Origin: a virus
DNA length: 58,423 bases
Virus record (IMG/VR): IMGVR_UViG_3300027822_000013
Location: 1-58,423 of that record
Reading direction: 5' to 3' (one strand)
The notes below the pieces were generated by a model. It made no database searches. It had not been told where the DNA came from and saw only the letters and a program-made list of their open reading frames with translations. A program made the position numbers and the translations under genes. Numbering within the stretch: the stretch's first letter is position 1; every line of letters starts with the position of its first letter. Shown piece after piece: positions 24,203 to 29,552 of this stretch.

Positions 24203-24207
24203 GACAA

Positions 24208-24243
24208 AAGGGGAAGGGGGTGTGTCCCCCTTCCCCTTATTTT
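24208..24243 (+). terminator. Rho-independent terminator
   Basis: AAGGGGAAGGGGG, loop TGTGT, CCCCCTTCCCCTT, then ATTTTTATT. Thirteen perfect pairs and a T-rich tail, six bases after the stop at 24202. Confidence 0.9.
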
Positions 24244-24258
24244 TATTGACCACACGAA

Positions 24259-24290
24259 AAAGGCTGGGGGAAATTCATCCCCCAGCCTTT
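24259..24290 (-). terminator. Rho-independent terminator for the minus-strand gene at 24311
   Basis: AAAGGCTGGGGG, eight-base loop, CCCCCAGCCTTT. On the minus strand the hairpin is followed by TTTTTCGTG, so it terminates the gene that ends at 24311. Confidence 0.8.
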
Positions 24291-24310
24291 CTTCTATTTA
24301 CCAATTTGAG

Positions 24311-24745
24311 TCAACGAGCTGGTTTCCCCTCTTTCTTTTTCGCTTCGGAAACAGCCTTGCCCCAAAACTTCAGGTCACTCCCCCCAATTCCCCTTGAGGG
24401 GTGAGCGATGTCGTACCACTTCTGAAACATAATCTGCCCCATGAGATTAGAAATTTGAGAAGTCGATCTGCCGACTACATCACAGGGTCTTACTTCCTCT
24501 TGGGCAATCTCACGGATCAGTTTGACTGTCCATACAGTACCTCCTTTTTGGACCCAACCTCTATACCTGTTAAGGATTTCGAGGGTGGCAGCGTTCTTCA
24601 GACTGTTATCAGCCCAACCTAATGCATGAGCAGGGTCGTTTTGTTGAAGTTTCTCGATAAAGTCCTGGTGTTCTTTTTCTGCGTATTCAATCAGAAAATC
24701 TAGCTCTTCTAACAGGTCTTTTTCGTCCAGTTCTAATTCATCCAT
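24311..24745 (-). CDS. Unknown acidic helical protein
   Basis: 144 residues from ATG 24745, which follows AAGGAGAGAAATT (a start ten codons upstream lacks such a site). The first 40 residues are very acidic (MDELELDEKDLLEELDFLIEYAEKEHQ), the remainder has a helix with VWTVKLIREIAQEEVRPCDVVG, a possible HTH-like segment STSQISNLMGQIMFQKWYD, and a basic tail. The acidic N-terminus recalls DNA-mimic or inhibitor proteins, but this is only suggestive. It is transcribed against its neighbours from a duplicated divergent promoter. Confidence 0.65.
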   Translation of the reverse strand: MDELELDEKDLLEELDFLIEYAEKEHQDFIEKLQQNDPAHALGWADNSLKNAATLEILNRYRGWVQKGGTVWTVKLIREIAQEEVRPCDVVGRSTSQISNLMGQIMFQKWYDIAHPSRGIGGSDLKFWGKAVSEAKKKEGKPAR

Positions 24746-24789
24746 AATTTCTCTCCTTAGATAGCCCAGGGACAATCCCCGGCCTTATT

Positions 24790-24892
24790 CCTCTATATTA
24801 CCTAAAAACCATTAAAACTAAGTTACTGAAATTAAATAATAAAAGTTATTTTCATTTACCTGATGTTAATCCTTTTGCCGTACTATAGAGGA
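24790..24892. promoter_or_regulatory. Divergent promoter region, copy 2
   Basis: Leftward: TTTTTAGGTAATATAGAGG before the gene at 24745. Rightward: GTTAATCCTTTTGCCGTACTATAGAGG before the gene at 24933. The stretch 24790-24842 repeats 22317-22373 with few changes. The TTAAY-CCTTTTGCCGTA-CTAT pattern is shared with the plus-strand promoter near 14560. Confidence 0.55.
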
Positions 24893-24932
24893 ATAAGAAG
24901 GCAATCACGCTTTCTACACAAGGAGAGAAACT

Positions 24933-25160
24933 ATGAGTAGATACGAAGTTCACGTTATGGATTTTGATAGCGGGTCGGGTTCTATTGGACCAGAGGTGGT
25001 GATCAAAAACCTCTCCCTGGTAAAGGCTCGCAAGATTTGTACCCGTGCGGCAAGGCGGGGATTCAACCTCTATGGGGGCAAAATCACCACAGAAAATTGG
25101 GGTGCTACGGGAGGTACACGTGGTGAACGATACCGTATGGCTGCTATCAGAATGAATTAA
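24933..25160 (+). CDS. Unknown small protein
   Basis: 75 residues. Begins MSRYEVHVMDFDSGSGSIGPEVVI with alternate strands, then a helix KARKICTRAARRGFNLYGG and a strand ending. Looks like a small alpha/beta domain. Follows AAGGAGAGAAACT. No family recognised. First gene in the second linker-separated series. Confidence 0.65.
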   Translation: MSRYEVHVMDFDSGSGSIGPEVVIKNLSLVKARKICTRAARRGFNLYGGKITTENWGATGGTRGERYRMAAIRMN

Positions 25161-25252
25161 TCCCCCACCCTCAAAAACAGATGCAACACACCTCCCCCGC
25201 TTTTGCGTAGGGAGGTTGAGGTAGTAGAAAGGCCGCAATTTCGCGTCCTTCA
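25161..25252 (+). repeat. Structured intergenic linker, type II, copy R4
   Basis: Prefix TAATCCCCC...ACAGATGCAAC. Hairpin A: ACCTCCC (25190-25196) / GGGAGGT (25210-25216) with inner CGC-TTTT-GCG. Hairpin B: AAGGCCGC (25229-25236), AATTTC, GCGTCCTT (25243-25250) with one mismatch. The inner part of hairpin A differs entirely from R2 but still pairs. A ten-codon frame starts at ATG 25181 and stops at 25210. Confidence 0.75.
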
Positions 25253-25267
25253 TTAAGGAGAGAGACT

Positions 25268-25678
25268 ATGAAAGACAAGTTTGAAGTAGGGGATCGGGTT
25301 GCCCGGTTCAGTTCATCACGTAACTACCCTCGGCGTCCAGGTGAATTCACTGAAGACCGGATTGCCAAAATCTACAAGACGGGTAAAATCATCTTGGAAA
25401 GCGACCCTAAGAAGCAATATGCGCCCTATAATTATTCCAACCGGATCGCAGCCAGACAGACCAAGGATGAGTATCATTCATCGGGTTTCTATCTTTGGGG
25501 TGAGGAAATAGATAAAGAGATCAGTGATACAGCTGCTAAAAGTGACCGCCAAACTCGATACCTAAAGATCAAGGAAAAAATCGTCAATATAGACAAATAC
25601 AGCAGCCGTTGGGATATTGACGAAGAATTGCTTCAGGGCCTTGAAGCTTTGTTTACTGAGAAAGGAGAAAAATCATGA
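25268..25678 (+). CDS. Unknown early protein
   Basis: 136 residues. The opening MKDKFEVGDRVARFSSSRNYPRRPGEFTEDRIAKIYKTGKIIL looks like a small SH3/tudor-type barrel (V-G-D-x-V) used by many nucleic-acid or protein binders, followed by a helical C-terminal half (RYLKIKEKIVNIDKYSSRWDIDEELLQGLEALF). Function unknown. Four-base overlap with the next gene. Confidence 0.65.
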   Translation: MKDKFEVGDRVARFSSSRNYPRRPGEFTEDRIAKIYKTGKIILESDPKKQYAPYNYSNRIAARQTKDEYHSSGFYLWGEEIDKEISDTAAKSDRQTRYLKIKEKIVNIDKYSSRWDIDEELLQGLEALFTEKGEKS

Positions 25679-25857
25679 TTGTAAGACGCCATACCGAACC
25701 GAACTGGAGGAAGTTCAAGGAAAGTAACGAATATGCTGATGACGCCCTCTTTTGGTGGTTGTGTGCCCAAATCGCTGTGACCCCAGCCTCAAGGGAAATT
25801 GCCCTCAAGCGATGTGAGACCCAGTTTACATTTGCGATAGACACCCTTTGGGCCTAA
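25675..25857 (+). CDS. Small unknown protein
   Basis: 60 residues, ATGA overlap with the upstream gene. Tryptophan-rich helical pattern (EPNWRKFKESNEYADDALFWWLCAQIAVTP). No family recognised. Its stop codon is part of the repeated R5 element. Confidence 0.6.
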   Translation: MIVRRHTEPNWRKFKESNEYADDALFWWLCAQIAVTPASREIALKRCETQFTFAIDTLWA

Positions 25858-25962
25858 TCCCCAGAAAGGAAAACCAGATGCAACTCCTATAGCGCCCTTG
25901 GAACCTTTCCAAGTGGCGCTATAGGACCCAGGAGCCTCACAACGAGGTCACCAGAAACTAAT
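25855..25962 (+). repeat. Structured intergenic linker, type I with compensatory changes, copy R5
   Basis: Begins at the stop codon TAATCCCC, prefix AGAAAGGAAAACCAGATGCAAC. Hairpin TATAGCGCC (25888-25896) / GGCGCTATA (25915-25923) with inner CTTGGAA (25897-25903) / TTCCAAG (25907-25913). Compared with R1 and R3 (TATAGCTCCC / GGGAGCTATA) both sides of the stem changed together, so the structure is kept. Then GGACCCAGG, CCTC-ACAAC-GAGG, and the ribosome site. A 32-base prefix is identical to 26333-26364. Confidence 0.78.
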
Positions 25963-25974
25963 AGGAGAGAAAAT

Positions 25975-26271
25975 ATGAACCTAGAGCGATTCAACCGATA
26001 CTTATTGGAGCTTGACCACCGTGTCGGGTGTCCTAAATCACATCAATTTCAGTACCTGGTGAAGCAGGTCGATACCACCACTTTCACCTTTGTATTTGAT
26101 GGTTTAGTTTGCTGTGCTATTCGTTTCAACGATGACGGGTCCGTTGACGAGAACCAAGATGTTGACCCCTCTAAACCCATCACCGAATATCACAAACATT
26201 TTGCTTCACATCGAGAATGGATCGAAAATGTATGTGAAGAACTAGCCTTGCCCATAGAGTGTAGAAGATAA
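25975..26271 (+). CDS. Unknown early protein
   Basis: 98 residues. Sequence MNLERFNRYLLELDHRVGCPKSHQFQYLVKQ with a beta strand series (DTTTFTFVFDGLVCCAIRFNDDGSV), then a helical end (ITEYHKHFASHREWIENVCEELALP). Small alpha/beta protein without known domain. Follows linker R5; terminated by the hairpin at 26295. Confidence 0.65.
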   Translation: MNLERFNRYLLELDHRVGCPKSHQFQYLVKQVDTTTFTFVFDGLVCCAIRFNDDGSVDENQDVDPSKPITEYHKHFASHREWIENVCEELALPIECRR

Positions 26272-26294
26272 CACAACACCACAAAAACTCAACT

Positions 26295-26329
26295 CCCCCT
26301 TCACCAGTAGAACGCTGGAGGGGGTTTTT
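26295..26329 (+). terminator. Rho-independent terminator
   Basis: CCCCCT (26295-26300) pairs with AGGGGG (26319-26324), with inner CCAG/CTGG, then TTTTT (26325-26329). Confidence 0.75.
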
Positions 26330-26332
26330 CTA

Positions 26333-26364
26333 TAATCCCCAGAAAGGAAAACCAGATGCAACTC
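26333..26364 (+). repeat. Linker prefix copy R6 that supplies a start codon
   Basis: TAATCCCC-AGAAAGGAAAACCAGATGCAACTC, 32 bases identical to 25855-25886. In this copy the ATG of CAGATGCAACTC is the start codon of the gene at 26356, and AAAGGAAA serves as its ribosome site. The hairpins of the full element are absent. Confidence 0.75.
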
Positions 26365-26700
26365 AACCAAATGAACCCCCACATCATCAACGATATGCTC
26401 AGGGATAGTCACCAATGGGTGACCCTTGGACACCTGGAACGAACTTGGGGGATGGTGAAACACAAATATCCCATGCTAGATGATGAAAACTATCACGAAT
26501 GGGTCCTAGAGTTGACCAAGCACCCGTCTGGCCTCCCTGATGACCTTAGACAGACTATCGTACAACTCTTGGGTAAGGGGGTGGTGTTCCGCTATAAGGA
26601 CAACCAAATTGAGGCGAAACATCCCAATTATTACTTCATCAACAATATCCAAGTGGATAAGGATGTCTATGTAAATGCCCAGGAAATATTGAACTGGTAA
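26356..26700 (+). CDS. Unknown early protein
   Basis: 114 residues, beginning MQLNQMNPHIINDMLRDSHQW. Helical, with EWVLELTKHPSGLPDDLRQTIVQLLGKGVVFRY. The first four residues come from the linker prefix (ATG CAA CTC AAC). No family recognised. Last plus-strand gene before the leftward operon. Confidence 0.65.
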   Translation: MQLNQMNPHIINDMLRDSHQWVTLGHLERTWGMVKHKYPMLDDENYHEWVLELTKHPSGLPDDLRQTIVQLLGKGVVFRYKDNQIEAKHPNYYFINNIQVDKDVYVNAQEILNW

Positions 26701-26883
26701 CTATTTGAGTTTTCTCTCAAACCGACAGGAATAAGCTATATCACCTCCTTTGCGGGGGTGGGCCTTTTCACATTGCCGTTCAAAGGCGGCTATGATTCTA
26801 GCATCCCCGTCCCTATCCCCAATCCTTTGGGCTGCTACAATCAAGGTCATCCCGATCATTACCCCAACCAAAAACTTGTACAT
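26701..26883 (-). CDS. Small membrane protein
   Basis: 60 residues from ATG 26883, preceded by GGAGGTGGGAACG; upstream in-frame starts have no such site. N-terminal hydrophobic helix MYKFLVGVMIGMTLIVAAQ, then a charged domain with two Cys (ERQCEKAHPRKGGDIAYSCRFERK), possibly a disulphide, thus perhaps periplasmic. It lies 26 bases downstream of a terminator hairpin. Function unknown. Confidence 0.6.
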   Translation of the reverse strand: MYKFLVGVMIGMTLIVAAQRIGDRDGDARIIAAFERQCEKAHPRKGGDIAYSCRFERKLK

Positions 26884-26908
26884 CGTTCCCACCTCCATCA
26901 CACATAAA

Positions 26909-26947
26909 AACAGTCCCTGGGGCGGCGTACATTCCCCAGGGACTGTT
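26909..26947 (-). terminator. Rho-independent terminator after the small terminase gene
   Basis: AACAGTCCCTGGGG / CCCCAGGGACTGTT, fourteen pairs with an eleven-base loop; on the minus strand followed by TTTTTATG. It closes the long leftward operon, with a small membrane gene beyond it. Confidence 0.85.
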
Positions 26948-26985
26948 CGGGTACTGCTGGGCAAGGGTAGTTGGGTGCCCAGCAA

Positions 26986-27513
26986 TCAGTCAACGTCTGC
27001 CCCGTTATCCTCAATCCATTCTTCCATGGAGCCTTCACCAGAAGGAACAACCAACACCCCTGTATTGACGTTAACCTGGGTAGCGTTACCATCAGTACGG
27101 TAGGCAGGGTCATGTTTCTTCAAAGCAGCCAGCAAAAGAGTATCGCTGTAGGTGGTTTTGGTACCTACTTTCTTACCACCAAAGAAGATGTCTTCATCCA
27201 CCCCCTGTAGTGCCCGGCGAAACAATTCTTGTTCCAACACAGTGTCCGTGAATATTTGAACAGCCATCACACAGGCTTCATCAAATTCCCCGTTGATTTT
27301 TCGGGTATTCTTTATCATCCACATACTAACACCACACAATACAGCAGCTGTGGTTTCGTTGCCGTACCGGGCTACAGTACGCACAAACTCATCTTGACGT
27401 TGCTTAGTGAATTTCCTCCCAGATGCGCCGGCAGGAACCGTATGACCTACAACAGTCACATACCCATCGGGAGGGGGTTGGCCCTCTTCAAGCTCAATTT
27501 CACGATCAAACAT
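26986..27513 (-). CDS. Terminase small subunit (candidate)
   Basis: 175 residues. Central block RKFTKQRQDEFVRTVARYGNETTAAVLCGVSMWMIKNTRK is a helix-turn-helix of the small terminase type, and DTLLLAALKKHDPAYRTD is the conserved block typical of that family. The acidic C-terminus (SGEGSMEEWIEDNGADVD) would contact the large subunit. Small terminases recognise the packaging site and regulate the motor. It is unusual that the gene lies 7.8 kb from the large subunit, at the end of the replication operon. Confidence 0.8.
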   Translation of the reverse strand: MFDREIELEEGQPPPDGYVTVVGHTVPAGASGRKFTKQRQDEFVRTVARYGNETTAAVLCGVSMWMIKNTRKINGEFDEACVMAVQIFTDTVLEQELFRRALQGVDEDIFFGGKKVGTKTTYSDTLLLAALKKHDPAYRTDGNATQVNVNTGVLVVPSGEGSMEEWIEDNGADVD

Positions 27514-27516
27514 TCA

Positions 27517-27720
27517 TCACCTGAAACTTAAAACATACACCATACCTGCTACGGCCCACCATCGGGTGGGTTCAAGCAGATTAGGGGATTTCCAATCTTG
27601 GATGATTTCCAAAATCAGCCGTATAACCATCACAGCTATTACTAAGTGTAGCAGAAACAAGGGGAGCCCAGGCAAACCCCCAATCACCTGATCAATCAAT
27701 TTACTTAAGTCAATTCTCAT
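27517..27720 (-). CDS. Small membrane protein (possible holin)
   Basis: 67 residues from ATG 27720, which has GGGGAG nine bases upstream; longer in-frame starts overlap a hairpin. Two hydrophobic helices: LPGLPLFLLHLVIAVMVIRLILEII and TRWWAVAGMVYVLSFR, with a short loop. The size and topology suit a small class II-like holin, but it lies far from the lysis genes and next to the small terminase, so this remains a guess. Confidence 0.5.
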   Translation of the reverse strand: MRIDLSKLIDQVIGGLPGLPLFLLHLVIAVMVIRLILEIIQDWKSPNLLEPTRWWAVAGMVYVLSFR

Positions 27721-27783
27721 CTGTACCAACTCCCCATTTATTCTCATATACCCTATACCCCCAGAAAGTAAAACTGCGATAGC

Positions 27784-27813
27784 CAGAAGCCGGGACTGGT
27801 GCCCCGGCTTCTG
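27784..27813. terminator. Hairpin, possibly a terminator
   Basis: CAGAAGCCGGG / CCCGGCTTCTG, eleven pairs with an eight-base loop, followed on the plus strand by TTTTAC. It lies between two minus-strand genes and lacks a T run on that strand, so it may act in stability or processing rather than termination. Confidence 0.45.
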
Positions 27814-27820
27814 TTTTACT

Positions 27821-27904
27821 CTACACCACCAGATTAGCAAGCCATAGGGAGCTTACTACTATCAAAGTCAAGGCGATAAAATCGCCCCAGTGTTGACGGG
27901 TCAT
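27821..27904 (-). CDS. Tiny membrane peptide
   Basis: 27 residues, my translation MTRQHWGDFIALTLIVVSSLW then LANLVV. AAAGGAAAGAAT precedes the ATG at 27904. One hydrophobic helix. One of several very small membrane proteins in this stretch. No function. Confidence 0.45.
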   Translation of the reverse strand: MTRQHWGDFIALTLIVVSSLWLANLVV

Positions 27905-27947
27905 ATTCTTTCCTTTGTATTGGTGGCCCGCCTCTTAGATATAAGCG

Positions 27948-28094
27948 TTATTTACGTCTTAAAAAAGTATCGGTGTGGATCCAGATACCTAAACCCAGTG
28001 TAAAGGACATAAACACAGCATACCACGTGGCGAATACCATGATTGGTGCCAACATAATAATTGCCACTCCTAAACGATGCAACCACTTAACCAT
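27948..28094 (-). CDS. Small membrane protein
   Basis: 48 residues, my translation starts MVKWLHRLGVAIIMLAPIM, then VFATWYAVFMSFTLGLGIWI and HTDTFLRRK. Two hydrophobic segments, basic ends. AAGGAAACACTGGA precedes the ATG. It overlaps the stop of the next upstream small gene (28087-28203) by eight bases, arguing for real translational coupling. Confidence 0.5.
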   Translation of the reverse strand: MVKWLHRLGVAIIMLAPIMVFATWYAVFMSFTLGLGIWIHTDTFLRRK

Positions 28095-28203
28095 TCCAGT
28101 GTTTCCTTATACGTTTTCCAACCCATACACTAGCGTCCATAATCAAATCGAACACCAAAAAGACTATAAAAAGACCCCCCACAGCAAGTACAGTATTCGT
28201 CAT
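28087..28203 (-). CDS. Small membrane protein
   Basis: 38 residues: MTNTVLAVGGLFIVFLVFDL, then IMDASVWVGKRIRKHWNG. One membrane helix and a basic C-terminus. ATG overlaps the stop of the NYN gene (ATGA), suggesting translational coupling. Function unknown. Confidence 0.5.
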   Translation of the reverse strand: MTNTVLAVGGLFIVFLVFDLIMDASVWVGKRIRKHWNG

Positions 28204-28727
28204 TCTCTGGACCTCCTTACTAAGTTAGTGAACTCCTTCAACTCCAAAAACACATCACATTGTCTTCTTAATTCGTCTGCCGTAGTAACCATAGTGGAAA
28301 CCACCACCACTATTTTCCCCTTTCTTTGCAGTTCTTCCACCAATGCTTTGAAATCTCCATCCCCGCTGAAGATAACCGCCACATCAATGTGGGGGGCCAG
28401 GTTCATTGCCCCCAGAACCAATTCAACATCCATATTACCTTTTCGTGTGATCTCTCCTGCCCCGTTCTCAAACTCTTTTACAGGCTTGGTGACCATTTGA
28501 AAACCGTTATACTGTAACCAATCCAACAACGGACGTAAAGAAGAATAATCGTCACCTTCAGTGACCGCAGTATAGTACAAGGCCCGAATAAAATTGGTGT
28601 TGTGTTGAAACCACTCGATCAATCCGGCATAATCCATTTCCCCGCCAAGGGCTTTAAGACTGGCGTGGAGGTTAGCCCCATCAATAAATAGGGCTGTGCG
28701 TTTGGTGTTTGATTTAAATATGTCCAT
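28200..28727 (-). CDS. NYN-domain ribonuclease-like protein (PIN superfamily)
   Basis: 175 residues. RTALFIDGANLHASLKALGGEMDY gives the first catalytic acid (FIDGANL), RKGNMDVELVLGAM the second (MDVELVLGA) and VAVIFSGDGDFKALVEELQRKGKIVVVV the S-G-D-G-D-F triad. This is the LabA/NYN pattern of metal-dependent RNases in the PIN superfamily. It could degrade RNA or act in host takeover; in bacteria some members work in toxin or RNA processing pathways. It heads a run of small membrane genes in the leftward operon, downstream of the HAD-like gene. Confidence 0.8.
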   Translation of the reverse strand: MDIFKSNTKRTALFIDGANLHASLKALGGEMDYAGLIEWFQHNTNFIRALYYTAVTEGDDYSSLRPLLDWLQYNGFQMVTKPVKEFENGAGEITRKGNMDVELVLGAMNLAPHIDVAVIFSGDGDFKALVEELQRKGKIVVVVSTMVTTADELRRQCDVFLELKEFTNLVRRSRE

Positions 28728-28728
28728 G

Positions 28729-29118
28729 TTACTTATTCCAGGGTTTAAAGTTGAGAAGATCGCTGATAGGGGGCCATGTACCGTTAAAAGTCAACGCCCG
28801 GTCATCAATCGTTACCATCGCCGGGGGTTTGGAAATAGGCCATTTAATGTGCTTATAGACTAATTCGATCACGTTGATTTCGGGGGCGTGTTCTTCAAGA
28901 CAATACTGCAACCATTCCTGCATTGCCTCAATACCCCCTGGTTGGCTTGACCTTGAGGAGTATATTTGAACATTAAAGTGTTTATGAGCCACAACCAGAA
29001 AATCCAAAGCACCTCTTACCGGGGGATCAGATATGATTGCAGCTCCACTCCACCCACTAGTGTAGCTATGAATCACCCCATCAAAGTCCAGACATAGTAT
29101 TGGTTTACGTTTTGACAT
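28729..29118 (-). CDS. HAD-superfamily phosphatase-like protein
   Basis: 129 residues. Motif I DFDGVI (KPILCLDFDGVIHSY), the second motif SRSSQPGG (YSSRSSQPGG), and motif III/IV KPPAMVTIDDRAL. This is a compact HAD phosphatase similar to the 3'-phosphatase half of phage polynucleotide kinases and to nucleotide phosphatases. Acts on a phosphate monoester, substrate unknown; given the nearby modification genes, a nucleotide is conceivable. ATG follows AAGT; one base from the NYN gene. Confidence 0.75.
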   Translation of the reverse strand: MSKRKPILCLDFDGVIHSYTSGWSGAAIISDPPVRGALDFLVVAHKHFNVQIYSSRSSQPGGIEAMQEWLQYCLEEHAPEINVIELVYKHIKWPISKPPAMVTIDDRALTFNGTWPPISDLLNFKPWNK

Positions 29119-29120
29119 AA

Positions 29121-29552
29121 TTAATTTCCTGTACGTTCGGGCACTTTAACAATAGTCCCTAGTTTACTGTCCCAGGTATAAGTCGTACGAGTATCTGCGG
29201 TGGTGATGGCTATCTCTTTGCCCTCAAACACTCGAACCTCATTCACAATATGTCGGTGACTGTTGAGATACTCCAGCATACTGCTCAGTGCCTCCACATC
29301 ATCAAAAACTCTGATTTGAGGTTCCTTGTTACTGTCCCTATAGATTACCATGTATTCGCTACTCATGTTTCCGTCCTTCTTTTCTTTCGATCTTTCTTCA
29401 TTGATACCATACACCACTTTATCCAATGTTTCTTCAGAACCTACCACCACCCCTCCCCTCAAAGTGATTTCTGTGTAAAGCCCCCGCTTGGTTCTGACCT
29501 TCCTAATTTGCCCCACAGGAACATCCACAAACCGTGGTTGAGCAAACCTCAT
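29121..29552 (-). CDS. Unknown protein, possibly two-part
   Basis: 143 residues from ATG 29552, which overlaps the primase stop (TGATG). First part is strand-rich (FVDVPVGQIRKVRTKRGLYTEITLRGGVVVG), then a helix with many Lys/Glu, and a second part MSSEYMVIYRDSNKEPQIRVFDDVEALSSMLEYLN that reads as a separate domain with its own ribosome-site-like AAGGACGGAAAC. Either one protein or one with an internal start. No family recognised. Confidence 0.55.
   Translation of the reverse strand: MRFAQPRFVDVPVGQIRKVRTKRGLYTEITLRGGVVVGSEETLDKVVYGINEERSKEKKDGNMSSEYMVIYRDSNKEPQIRVFDDVEALSSMLEYLNSHRHIVNEVRVFEGKEIAITTADTRTTYTWDSKLGTIVKVPERTGN

Noticed and set aside
19266-26700. Lysogeny module or integrase in the rightward early region
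   Set aside because: No recombinase, excisionase or cI-like repressor was found; only small unknown genes and DUF2786.
26701-26985. 94-residue version of the small membrane gene
   Set aside because: Its N-terminal part overlaps the terminator hairpin and has no ribosome site; ATG 26883 has a strong one.
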